Assembly (NCBI GenBank): GCA_001773725.1
Contig: MEXP01000003.1
Span: forward strand, 26,781-66,244
Direction of reading: 5' to 3'
Length of the DNA: 39,464 bases
Origin: Candidatus Amesbacteria bacterium RIFCSPLOWO2_01_FULL_49_25
GTDB lineage: Bacteria > Patescibacteriota > Microgenomatia > CAZETR01 > Amesbacteraceae
Position numbers and translations under genes: made by a program. Positions 16,594 to 24,454 of the stretch are shown here, piece after piece. The first letter of the stretch is position 1. Each line of letters opens with the position of its first letter. The notes beneath the pieces are model-generated. The model saw nothing but the letters and a program-made list of their open reading frames with translations. It ran no database searches and was not told where the DNA came from.

Positions 16594-17229
16594 ATGTATT
16601 CCGAAAACATTCATTTTTCCCGCGCGGGTATCAAATTCACCGACAAGCACGGAAGGGAATTGAGCGTAAATGAGGCCTTTTCCAAAGCTTTCGTCCGTTT
16701 CCACAACTGGCTTGCCGACTTTGGTCTGATGCTGGTACATTTGATCAACGACAATATTCCCTCCCATTCGCTTCGCAATGCAGTTTTTCGATTAGCCGGC
16801 GGACAAATTGGCAATTCGGTTGTTCACATGAGCGCTCGTTTCTTTTCCCCTTCAGGGATCAAAATAGGGGACGACACGATTGTAGGATATAGGGCTTTTT
16901 TAGACGGCCGGGATAAACTGGTCATCGGCAGCCATGTCGACATTGCCTCGGAAGTGATGATTTATAACTCCGAGCACAATCTAGACTCTCAAGATTTTCA
17001 TGCCGCACAATCGCCAGTAGAAATAGGCGACTACGTCTTCATTGGCCCAAGAGTCATTATTCTACCCGGTGTAAAAGTCGGAAAAGGCGCAGTAATCGCC
17101 GCCGGTGCAGTTGTTACCAAAGACGTTCCTGAATTCGCCATCGTTGGCGGCGTCCCCGCCAAAATTATTGGTGAAAGGGAAAACAAGGATCCTCACTACA
17201 AACTCGGTCGCGCCCGTCTCTTTCAGTAA
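16594..17229 (+). CDS. Hexapeptide-repeat (LbH) acyltransferase, WbbJ/maltose-acetyltransferase-like
   Basis: This 211-residue left-handed beta-helix acyltransferase has repeats such as IKIGDDTIVGYRAFL, IEIGDYVFIGPRVIILPGVKVGKGAVIAAGAVVTKDVP and the terminal FAIVGGVPAKIIGE that closes the helix in sugar O-acetyltransferases. The catalytic histidine is probably in MIYNSEHNLDS. Such enzymes acetylate a sugar hydroxyl or amine using acetyl-CoA. The N-terminal ~65 residues are helical and hydrophobic in part (FGLMLVHLIN), which may place the enzyme at the membrane. It has its own upstream gap with a candidate promoter and is followed by the next gene in a TAATG overlap. Confidence 0.87.
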   Translation: MYSENIHFSRAGIKFTDKHGRELSVNEAFSKAFVRFHNWLADFGLMLVHLINDNIPSHSLRNAVFRLAGGQIGNSVVHMSARFFSPSGIKIGDDTIVGYRAFLDGRDKLVIGSHVDIASEVMIYNSEHNLDSQDFHAAQSPVEIGDYVFIGPRVIILPGVKVGKGAVIAAGAVVTKDVPEFAIVGGVPAKIIGERENKDPHYKLGRARLFQ

Positions 17230-17708
17230 TGAAAATTGTCGCTTTTCTACTTTGCATCTTTGCCGCTTTGTACCTCGTCTGGCCAACACCCGGTTTCCCC
17301 CCACCTCCACCCGATTCTTTTATTTCAAATGAACCCGCCGACACCGAAAGTATCTACCGGACCGCATTTTATTCCAACCTTTCCCGGGCGGAAGTTATCA
17401 ACTACTACAAAAGCCAGTGGCATTGGCCGTTTATCCGTCTCAATCACCCGCCGGAATTTTCTTTTGAATTTATACGTGATCAGACCAGGAGCAGCTGGCT
17501 GGAAGAGCTCATCCACCCCTGGAAGGATTCCCTTTATATCAACGGTTTTTACCCCACTACCCCCCAGGAGCAATTCAACTTCAATGGTCATCATTACATT
17601 AGCAAAATCACTTTACATTATTTTCCCTCATCTCCAATTACCCGTCTTACCATTTTGGCTCTGACCACAATCTCTATCTACTGGTTAGCCCGTGAATATG
17701 CTAGCTAA
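17229..17708 (+). CDS. Unrecognised small membrane-anchored protein
   Basis: This 159-residue protein has an N-terminal hydrophobic segment (IVAFLLCIFAALYLVW), then a proline run (FPPPPPD), a soluble part of about 100 residues and a C-terminal hydrophobic segment (LTILALTTISIYWLAREY). The topology suggests a domain held outside the cytoplasm by helices at both ends. I do not recognise a family. It sits between the acyltransferase (one-base overlap) and the O-antigen ligase-like gene (11-base overlap), so a role in glycan export or polymerisation is plausible from context only. Confidence 0.65.
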   Translation: MKIVAFLLCIFAALYLVWPTPGFPPPPPDSFISNEPADTESIYRTAFYSNLSRAEVINYYKSQWHWPFIRLNHPPEFSFEFIRDQTRSSWLEELIHPWKDSLYINGFYPTTPQEQFNFNGHHYISKITLHYFPSSPITRLTILALTTISIYWLAREYAS

Positions 17709-18969
17709 ACTAATTGCTCTGCTTTTAATCGTCATACCCCTTTACCCCAAGTTCCCCATCCTTAGTGTTTCCGGAACTTTTGTTTCCGTACGTCTCGAAG
17801 ATTTTCTAATCGCCATCGTTTTTCTGATTTACATTGTAAAAAAACCATCTTTTCCATCCCCAGTTCACAAGTCATTGCTACTTTACTTGTTTATTGGTTT
17901 TACATCCGCTTTCTCGGCTATTGTTTTAACCAAGTCTGTTACCCTAAATCTCGGCATATTGCATCTCTTCCGTCGCTTAGAATACATGTCCTTGTTTTTT
18001 GTAGCTTTCTCATTTCTTAGGTCGTTGTCTCAAATTCCTTTTCTAATCCGCACCATCTTGATTACATCTTTACTGGTTGCTATTTATGGCTTGGGTCAGC
18101 AGTTTCTTAGTTTTCCTGTCATAACTACTACCAATAGTGAGTTTTCCAAAGGCCTGGCCCTCACCTTAGGTCCCAACGCCCGCATTAATTCTACTTTCGC
18201 CGGCCACTATGATTTGGCCGCCTACACAGTTTTTCCTCTTCTTTTAATCATTGGACTTTTTGCTTTACCCGCCACAAAAAAAAAGCCAATTTTGCTGATT
18301 GTCGGCGCGTTGGTATATTGGACTCTGCTCTTGTCTGCTTCCCGCGTTACCTTTGCCGCCTTTTATCTCACGACTGCAATTTTTGTTTGGATCATCGGCA
18401 AAAGAGTCTGGATTATCCCTCTAGTTCTTTTAGCCGTACTTAGCGTTTTGTTCTCTCCCCAATTGGCCGGTCGTTACCGGCAATTAATTGTTGATCAATT
18501 TTTATCATATGTTCCGGTAGCCCATGCTCAAACCGCCGTGGATCAGCAGACTCCCGATGCGCTGAAAGCTCCCCAGGCTCCTGAAGACCGCTCATTCAAC
18601 ATCCGCCTCAAGGCCGAATGGCCCAGGGCCGTTAGAGCATTTCTCAAAAACCCTGTACTTGGAACCGGATACTCTTCGGTAGGTTTAGCCACCGACAACG
18701 ACTATCTGCGCTCCCTCGCCGAATCCGGAATTCTGGGCCTGCTGGCCTTTCTCCTTATTATCATCCGTTTTTTCAAAACCTCACTACCTCATATAATTAA
18801 CTTTCATCTCACTCTTGAATCAATTTTTATTCTTTCCGCCACCTTGGCGCTTTTCAGCCTGCTTCTCAATGCTCTATTTATCGACGTTTTCGAAGCATCC
18901 AAAATAGCTTTGTTAACTTGGCTCACTCTCGGCCTTGCCGAAAAGACTAAAATCCTCATCAAATCATGA
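17698..18969 (+). CDS. O-antigen ligase/polymerase family membrane protein (Wzy/WaaL-like)
   Basis: This membrane protein has about 423 residues with around 11 hydrophobic segments and a long extracytoplasmic loop (about residues 270-315) between later helices, the arrangement of the Wzy_C/O-antigen ligase superfamily. The loop ends in RAVRAFLKNPVLGTGYSSVGLATDNDYLRSLAESGILG, matching the conserved 'NPxxGxG...HNxYL...ExGxxG' block of these proteins, though with N/D in place of the common His. It would polymerise or transfer lipid-linked glycan on the outer face. ATG 17698 is preferred; the GTG at 17692 adds only two residues. It overlaps the next GT-C gene in ATGA. Confidence 0.84.
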   Translation: MLAKLIALLLIVIPLYPKFPILSVSGTFVSVRLEDFLIAIVFLIYIVKKPSFPSPVHKSLLLYLFIGFTSAFSAIVLTKSVTLNLGILHLFRRLEYMSLFFVAFSFLRSLSQIPFLIRTILITSLLVAIYGLGQQFLSFPVITTTNSEFSKGLALTLGPNARINSTFAGHYDLAAYTVFPLLLIIGLFALPATKKKPILLIVGALVYWTLLLSASRVTFAAFYLTTAIFVWIIGKRVWIIPLVLLAVLSVLFSPQLAGRYRQLIVDQFLSYVPVAHAQTAVDQQTPDALKAPQAPEDRSFNIRLKAEWPRAVRAFLKNPVLGTGYSSVGLATDNDYLRSLAESGILGLLAFLLIIIRFFKTSLPHIINFHLTLESIFILSATLALFSLLLNALFIDVFEASKIALLTWLTLGLAEKTKILIKS

Positions 18970-20351
18970 AACCAAAATATCAATATCTCTTATTAGTGAC
19001 AATCCTGATCTTGGGTTTTACAGTTCGATTGTACAAAATCCAAAACCCCGTTGCCGATTGGCACAGCTGGCGCCAGGCGGACACAGCCTCCGTCACCAGA
19101 AACTTTGTCAAGTTTGGAGTCGATCTCTTGCACCCCAGATTTGACGATTTTTCCGATGTTTCCGGAAAAGGCCTATTCAACCCCGAAGGCTATCGCTTCG
19201 TGGAATTCCCGATCTTTAATCTAATTCATTATTCATTCTTCTTACTTCCCCTTGGTGGTTCACTAGAACTCTGGGGCCGGTTAACATCAGTTTTTGCGGC
19301 CTTAACTTCCGGATCTTTGCTATTTTTCATTGTCCGCCGCCGAACGAATCCCACAATCGGGCTGTTATCTGCCTTTTTCTATCTGCTACTGCCTTTCAAC
19401 ATTTATTTTACTCGGGTGATCTTGCCCGATCCGCTCATGGTCACACTTTTCTTGGCTTCTCTCAATTTCAATGACCTAAAGCGCAATTATCTTACTCTGC
19501 TCTTCGGCTCACTGGCAATTCTCGTCAAACCAGTCGCCATTTTCTTTTTACTACCGGTTTATCTAACTAATTTCTGGCTCGGATTGATTATGCTTCTGCC
19601 ATTTACAGCCTGGCGTCTCTGGTCTCACCTTTATCCCATGGGTATCCCCGGCAGTCTGTGGCTATTAAATGGTGACCACATTCGTTTCCGACCGGCCTTT
19701 TTCCGCTGGATATTCGGCGAACGCATAGCCGTGCTTATTCTTGGTAAATGGGGCCTCTGGCCATTTCTCAATGGCGCCTTCTCAACATTTGGGGCCTTTG
19801 GTGTTTGGACTATTTCGGCCCTATTGTACTTATTTACTTTTGCTACCGGCAACGTCCGGCACGACTATTATCAAATCCCAATAATCCCCATAGTTTCCAT
19901 TTTACTTGCCTTGGGATCTTGGCATCTTTGGCACATCAAAACTCGAACCTGGCTAAATCGTCTGGTTTTGATTTTCTCATTGGTAATTATGTTTGGGGTC
20001 TCTTGGTACGACGTCAAGGGTTTGTACCAGATCAACAATGGCTCAATTCTTATGGCTGGCGAAGCCGTCGACCGCCTCCTTCCCCAAGACTCCTTAATAG
20101 TTGCTCCATACAACGGCGACACTGCTTTCCTTTACCAAACTAAGCGCCGTGGGTTTACCCATTTGCCTCTGCCAATCAAGGACCTCAAAGATCGGTACAA
20201 CATCCAATACTATGTTTCAACGACTTACGATTCAGATACCCGCGCCATTATGGATCAATACACAATATTGGAAGAAAAACCCGAATACGTCATCATTAAA
20301 CTCGACGAGCAACCCGACTACTGGCAAAGAAAAATGCAGCAAAATCCATGA
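18966..20351 (+). CDS. GT-C membrane glycosyltransferase (ArnT/PMT_2-like)
   Basis: This 461-residue polytopic protein has about 10 membrane segments. The first extracytoplasmic loop contains DWHSWRQADTASVTRNF, the 'W-R-x-x-D' form found in a branch of GT39-like membrane transferases where HPPL is replaced by EFPIFNLIHY. A soluble C-terminal portion of about 100 residues, GEAVDRLLPQDSLIVAPYNGDTAFLYQ onward, is probably extracytoplasmic. It overlaps both neighbours by four bases (ATGA at 18966 and at 20348), so translation is likely coupled across three genes. Confidence 0.78.
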   Translation: MKPKYQYLLLVTILILGFTVRLYKIQNPVADWHSWRQADTASVTRNFVKFGVDLLHPRFDDFSDVSGKGLFNPEGYRFVEFPIFNLIHYSFFLLPLGGSLELWGRLTSVFAALTSGSLLFFIVRRRTNPTIGLLSAFFYLLLPFNIYFTRVILPDPLMVTLFLASLNFNDLKRNYLTLLFGSLAILVKPVAIFFLLPVYLTNFWLGLIMLLPFTAWRLWSHLYPMGIPGSLWLLNGDHIRFRPAFFRWIFGERIAVLILGKWGLWPFLNGAFSTFGAFGVWTISALLYLFTFATGNVRHDYYQIPIIPIVSILLALGSWHLWHIKTRTWLNRLVLIFSLVIMFGVSWYDVKGLYQINNGSILMAGEAVDRLLPQDSLIVAPYNGDTAFLYQTKRRGFTHLPLPIKDLKDRYNIQYYVSTTYDSDTRAIMDQYTILEEKPEYVIIKLDEQPDYWQRKMQQNP

Positions 20352-21550
20352 AGATCCTCATGCTCCTGCCGTACTTGCCGTATCCGCCTTCAGAAGGTGG
20401 TCAAGTCCGTTCCTACAAGCTGATCAAACTTCTTTCTCATCACCACGACATTACTCTAGTTTGTTTCTCCCGCCAGCATAATACTCCGGACCAAATAGAT
20501 CATATGAAACAATTTTGCAAAAAGGTAATCGTAATAGAACGGGGAAAGACCTGGACGTTTTCTAACATTCTTCGCACCGGCTTTTCACCTTATCCGTTCC
20601 TGGTTTCAATTTACTACTCTCCAAACATTCGCAACATCCTGTCCAATGAACTAAAAGAAAATTACGATTTGATCCATGCCGAAATGTCCTACACTCTGCC
20701 CTATTTACCTCATCACAACCTCCCCATCATTTTAGTCGAGCAGACAATCATGTCTCGCATTTTTGCCCACCAGGCCAAGACCGACAAACGCTGGTGGTTC
20801 AAACCCTTCATGTGGATTGATATTGCAAAAATGCGCTACTGGGAAAAATATTACTGGCGCAAGGTGCAAAAAGTAGTCGCCGTATCTCAGGAAGACGCGG
20901 CGCAGATAGAAAATATGGTGCCGGGAATCAAAGCCGACGTCGTTCCCAACGGGGTAGGGGAAGACGTGTCAAATTTACCTAAAAAAATCCATTACAACCA
21001 TTCCCTGCTTTATATGGGAAATTACAAATGGATCCAGAATTGGGACGCAGCCGAATTGTTGGCCAAAAAAGTCTTCCCGATAATTAAAAGGGCAATTCCG
21101 GACTCCAAGTTGGTGATAGCCGGTCAGTTTCCCACTCATGAAGTCAAATCCTTGGCCAATTCCAATTTAGACATTCAAGTATTGGAGCTCAAAGATAATG
21201 ATTTTGCAGGTGTCGTGAATGCCTACCTAAAAGCCGGGTTATTTGTCGCCCCCATGTACGCCCCCGGTGGGACAAGGTTAAAAATCCTAGCCGCAATGGC
21301 CGCCATGGTGCCAGTCGTAACTACTTCTATCGGGGCAGAAGGTTACGGCGCCGTTAATGGTAAGTCAATTATTATCGGTGGTGACCCCGAGGACGTGGCC
21401 GCCAAATCCATAAGTGTTTTGAAGAACAGAAAAATCTACACTTATCTGGCCGAAGAGGCCCGTAAATTGGTTGATACCAAATTTACCTGGGAGCCGATTG
21501 CCAAAAAGTTGGAGTCAATTTATGAAGACCTTGTCCATCATTATTCTTAG
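20348..21550 (+). CDS. GT4 family glycosyltransferase with Ala in the EX7E region
   Basis: This 400-residue GT-B protein begins MKILMLLPYLPYPPSEGGQVRSYKL, a typical GT4 N-terminus. The donor domain contains LLYMGNYKWIQNWDAAELL and a late motif GGTRLKILAAMAAMVPVVTTSIGAEG. Relatives of this type read RxKILEAMAxGxPVV at this point, so the donor-contacting Glu is Ala here. The overall length is normal. It overlaps the previous GT-C gene by four bases and the next GT2 by 29 bases. Confidence 0.85.
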   Translation: MKILMLLPYLPYPPSEGGQVRSYKLIKLLSHHHDITLVCFSRQHNTPDQIDHMKQFCKKVIVIERGKTWTFSNILRTGFSPYPFLVSIYYSPNIRNILSNELKENYDLIHAEMSYTLPYLPHHNLPIILVEQTIMSRIFAHQAKTDKRWWFKPFMWIDIAKMRYWEKYYWRKVQKVVAVSQEDAAQIENMVPGIKADVVPNGVGEDVSNLPKKIHYNHSLLYMGNYKWIQNWDAAELLAKKVFPIIKRAIPDSKLVIAGQFPTHEVKSLANSNLDIQVLELKDNDFAGVVNAYLKAGLFVAPMYAPGGTRLKILAAMAAMVPVVTTSIGAEGYGAVNGKSIIIGGDPEDVAAKSISVLKNRKIYTYLAEEARKLVDTKFTWEPIAKKLESIYEDLVHHYS

Positions 21551-22343
21551 CTACAACGTCAAAAAACTCCTTCTTGACTGCCTGAAATCGATACCGAAGA
21601 ACACCGATTGGGAAGTAATCGTCGTGGACAACGCTTCATCGGATGATTCTGTAGTCGCCGTGAAAAAACATTTCCCTGATATTACGATCGTTACAAACGG
21701 GGAAAATTTAGGTTTCGCAAAAGCAAATAACATCACTATTAAACAATCGACCGGAAAGTTTGTTTTGCTCTTAAATCCGGATACAGTTATTTATCCTAAA
21801 TCAATTGAGACCGTCCTAGATTACATTAAAAGCCATCCCAAAGTCGGTGCCGCCACCTGCCGGGTGGAACTCCCCGATGGCACACTGGATTACTCCTGCC
21901 ACCGCGGCTTTCCCACCCCCTGGAATTCATTAATGCACTTTTTAAAACTGCGGTCGTCCTATTCCACAAAAGATATACCTGACACTATTCACGAAATCGA
22001 TGCTCTCACTGGCGCCTTCGCCATGATCCGGCGAACTGCCGGTGATCAAGTTGGCTGGCTGGACGAGGATTACTTTTGGAATGGCGAGGACATCGATTTC
22101 TGCTACAAGCTCAAAGAATCCGGTTGGAAAGTCGTGTATATTCCAGACGTCAAAATAACTCATTTCAAAGGCGCATCGTCTAAGGCCACCCCCCAGACCC
22201 GTCGCAAATGGGCCCTCAACTCGACCCAGGTTATGGAACTGTTTTACAAAAAACGACTGGCTCAGAAATATCCATTTTTTGTGAATTGGCTAGTGTACTT
22301 AGGAATAGGGATTTTGAAATTTATTAGGTTAATTAAAAATTAG
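21522..22343 (+). CDS. GT2 family glycosyltransferase (rhamnosyltransferase-like)
   Basis: This GT-A enzyme has about 273 residues. The ORF track begins at 21471 inside the upstream gene; the fold starts at MKTLSIIILSYNVKKLL, so ATG 21522 is preferred. It has VVDNASSDDSV, the LNPDTVIY DxD-type site, LTGAFAMIRR, and the WNGEDIDFCYKLKESGW block typical of the rhamnosyltransferase/N-acetylglucosaminyl-diphospho-decaprenol rhamnosyltransferase branch. A C-terminal hydrophobic helix (FVNWLVYLGIGILKFI) may tether it to the membrane. The sugar used is not fixed by sequence. Confidence 0.86.
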   Translation: MKTLSIIILSYNVKKLLLDCLKSIPKNTDWEVIVVDNASSDDSVVAVKKHFPDITIVTNGENLGFAKANNITIKQSTGKFVLLLNPDTVIYPKSIETVLDYIKSHPKVGAATCRVELPDGTLDYSCHRGFPTPWNSLMHFLKLRSSYSTKDIPDTIHEIDALTGAFAMIRRTAGDQVGWLDEDYFWNGEDIDFCYKLKESGWKVVYIPDVKITHFKGASSKATPQTRRKWALNSTQVMELFYKKRLAQKYPFFVNWLVYLGIGILKFIRLIKN

Positions 22344-22360
22344 AATAATTAGGTCAATTT

Positions 22361-22894
22361 ATGAAGGTCATTTGCATTGATGCCAGATTTTGGGGAATTA
22401 AAGACACGGGGATTGGTCGTTATACCGAAAACCTTATCGATCACTTGCCTTTCGACCAAAATGTTAAATTGGTTCTTTTGGTTTCACCCCAAACTGCTCT
22501 CGAGCCCAAACTCACAAGATATTCCAAATACATTATTTATCATCACCCCTATACTCTCAGATCATTAATCGAAACCCATCTGGCACTTTTTAAGATTAAT
22601 CCGAATCTATTCCACGCTACAAATTTATCGGTCCCCGTCTTATGGCCTGGAAAAATTGTGGTCACCATCCACGATCTGATCAAGCATTATTCCCGCGGTC
22701 TTGCCAATACCACCCGCCACCCCGCCGTTTACTGGTTCAAATATCTTGAATACTTAATCCTGGTTCGTCTGGCTATTCTTCGAGCCTCTCATATCATCGT
22801 TCCCGCAAATTACTGGAAGGAAATATTAATCAAAAAATATCATCTTCATCCCGAAAGGATAAGCGTGACTTATGAAGGAGCTTTCAATGACTAA
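22361..22894 (+). CDS. GT4 glycosyltransferase, N-terminal (acceptor) half of a split gene
   Basis: This 177-residue protein equals the N-terminal Rossmann domain of a GT4 enzyme: ICIDARFWGIKDTGIGRYTENL, VVTIHDLIKHY, ASHIIVPANYWKEILI and the domain-end strand RISVTYEGAF. It stops (TAA 22892-22894) exactly where related enzymes, such as the paralogue at 14933, run through a linker into the second domain. The next ORF supplies the C-terminal half in another frame with an eight-base overlap. It is either a genuine two-cistron enzyme or a frameshift of a former single gene. A short 17-base gap before ATG 22361 contains an AGGT that could act as a weak ribosome site. Confidence 0.78.
   Translation: MKVICIDARFWGIKDTGIGRYTENLIDHLPFDQNVKLVLLVSPQTALEPKLTRYSKYIIYHHPYTLRSLIETHLALFKINPNLFHATNLSVPVLWPGKIVVTIHDLIKHYSRGLANTTRHPAVYWFKYLEYLILVRLAILRASHIIVPANYWKEILIKKYHLHPERISVTYEGAFND
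22875..22880 (+). promoter_or_regulatory. Strong Shine-Dalgarno site for the second half of the split GT4
   Basis: AAGGAG lies six bases before ATG 22887. Strong Shine-Dalgarno sites are rare in this window, where most genes start in overlaps without one. It decides between the ATG at 22872 and the ATG at 22887 in favour of the latter and supports separate translation of the second half. Confidence 0.6.
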
Positions 22895-23393
22895 ACCGTT
22901 TTTGGTCTACACCGGAAATCTTTACCCCCATAAAAATGTTGACATTCTTGTTCTAGCAGTTGAAAAATTGAAAATTAATCTGGCTATTGTTTGTGCCCGA
23001 TCAGTTTTCGAGAAACGGCTGCCCGCCTCACCATACGCACACTATCTTGGACGCCTTTCCGATCCGGAATTAATAAATCTCTATCACAACGCCCTGGCTT
23101 TTGTATTCCCTTCATTAATCGAGGGATTTGGTTTACCCGGTTTGGAAGCCATGTCCACGGGTCTCCCCGTCATCGCCGCTCGCGCGTCGTGTCTTCCTGA
23201 AATTTACGGAGAAGCAGCCCTCTACTTCGATCCTTACATCGTTAACGATCTTGTCGCCAAGATTCAGTCTATTTTGTCCGACCCGAAATTAAGGAAATCG
23301 CTTATAGCAAAAGGTTACAGGCAGGCCCAGAAGTATTCATGGGCTAAAATGGCAAATGAAACATGGCAGATATACCAAAAAGAGTTGCATTAG
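22887..23393 (+). CDS. GT4 glycosyltransferase, C-terminal (donor) half of a split gene
   Basis: This protein of about 168 residues equals the donor-binding domain of a GT4 enzyme: MTKPFLVYTGNLYPHKNVDILV, LINLYHNALAFVFPS and the intact EX7E motif EGFGLPGLEAMSTGLPVI, ending in the usual ALYFDPYIVNDLVAKI and QAQKYSWAKMANETWQIY. It begins in an eight-base overlap with the N-terminal half. The linker found in single-chain relatives is lost. All donor-site residues remain, so the two chains could assemble into one active enzyme; that is inference. It overlaps the next GT4 gene by 31 bases. Confidence 0.78.
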   Translation: MTKPFLVYTGNLYPHKNVDILVLAVEKLKINLAIVCARSVFEKRLPASPYAHYLGRLSDPELINLYHNALAFVFPSLIEGFGLPGLEAMSTGLPVIAARASCLPEIYGEAALYFDPYIVNDLVAKIQSILSDPKLRKSLIAKGYRQAQKYSWAKMANETWQIYQKELH

Positions 23394-24454
23394 TTTACGA
23401 CCGGGTAAATAAATGGGGTGGAGCTGAACGCGTACTCTTGGCCCTTCATGAAATTTTTCCCCAGGCCCCGCTTTATACTGCAGTTTATAACCCTGAAACT
23501 GCCCAATGGGCAAAAGTGTTTCCACAAGTTATCTCTTCGTTTCTACAATACTTTCCCAAAGCGAAATCTCATCACGAGCTCTACCCCTGGCTCACCCCCC
23601 TAGCTTTTGAGTCGCTCAATCTTGATCAGTACGAAGCCGTTATTTCAATAACATCAGCCGACGCAAAAGGGGTTATTACGAAGCCTTCTACTTTTCACCT
23701 TTGCTACTGTCTCACCCCCACCCGTTATTTATGGAGCCATCAAGATTATTACAAATCTCAAACATCATCCATCCTTCACCCGATTTTTAGTTATTTAAAG
23801 TCTTGGGATTTAATCGCTTCCCGACGGCCCGATACCTATATCACCATTTCCCAAACCGTCCAAAACCGGGTTTCTTCCTACTATCATCAACCATCCAGCA
23901 TCGTCTACCCCCCTGTAGATGTTGACCGGTTTACTCCTACTGCCGGAGGAGAATATTTTTTGTCTGTCGGCAGGATGGTCGGGTATAAACAACCGGAAAC
24001 ACTAGTCAATCTTTTTAATGAGCTAAATCTGCCCTTGATCATGATCGGTGCAGGCAATCAGAAAAATAGGCTTCGGCCTAAGCCCAACATAAAATTATTG
24101 GGGTTCGCTTCTGAAACCGAACTTGTCAGCCTTTTTCAAAACGCCAAAGCTTTAATTTCGGTTCATGAAGAAGATTTCGGGATCGTCTACGCCGAGGCCC
24201 AGGCGGCAGGAAAGCCGGTTCTTGCACTCAATGCCGGGGGGGTTAAAGAAGTTATTACTCACGATCAAACTGGATATTTAGCCAAAGATCTGGACGATTT
24301 AAAATCCGCAATAATCAATTTTGACCACCGACAATTCAACCATCTTGCCATCAAACAGTCAGCCGATCGTTTTTCTAAAGAGCGATTTAAGTCTGAATTT
24401 GTTAAAGTATTTAGACAAGAATGGATCCGTTACAATCACACCTATTCGTCCTGA
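23363..24454 (+). CDS. GT4 family glycosyltransferase
   Basis: This 363-residue GT-B protein begins RVALVYDRVNKWGGAERVLLAL, the start of a widely distributed GT4 branch in capsule loci. It has ISITSADAKGVIT, YCLTPTRYLWS, the interdomain VYPPVDVDRF, the donor domain FLSVGRMVGYKQPETLV and the intact signature HEEDFGIVYAEAQAAGKPVL. It overlaps the split GT4 by 31 bases and manC by 34 bases. In other bacteria this branch often acts early in mannose-rich glycan assembly, which would fit the adjacent manC, but the assignment is not certain. Confidence 0.85.
   Translation: MADIPKRVALVYDRVNKWGGAERVLLALHEIFPQAPLYTAVYNPETAQWAKVFPQVISSFLQYFPKAKSHHELYPWLTPLAFESLNLDQYEAVISITSADAKGVITKPSTFHLCYCLTPTRYLWSHQDYYKSQTSSILHPIFSYLKSWDLIASRRPDTYITISQTVQNRVSSYYHQPSSIVYPPVDVDRFTPTAGGEYFLSVGRMVGYKQPETLVNLFNELNLPLIMIGAGNQKNRLRPKPNIKLLGFASETELVSLFQNAKALISVHEEDFGIVYAEAQAAGKPVLALNAGGVKEVITHDQTGYLAKDLDDLKSAIINFDHRQFNHLAIKQSADRFSKERFKSEFVKVFRQEWIRYNHTYSS

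Noticed and set aside
16449-16673. Plus-strand 74-residue ORF across the gap before the acyltransferase
   Set aside because: It overlaps both the minus-strand gene and the acyltransferase in other frames, and has a polar, unstructured composition.
22318-22360. AT-rich stretch with two TTAGGT-like copies before the split GT4 as a promoter
   Set aside because: TAGAAT is present but no consistent spacing or extended TG was found; too weak to list.
22872-22886. ATG 22872 as start of the second GT4 half
   Set aside because: The AAGGAG site lies six bases before ATG 22887, and 22872 has no ribosome site; 22887 fits better.
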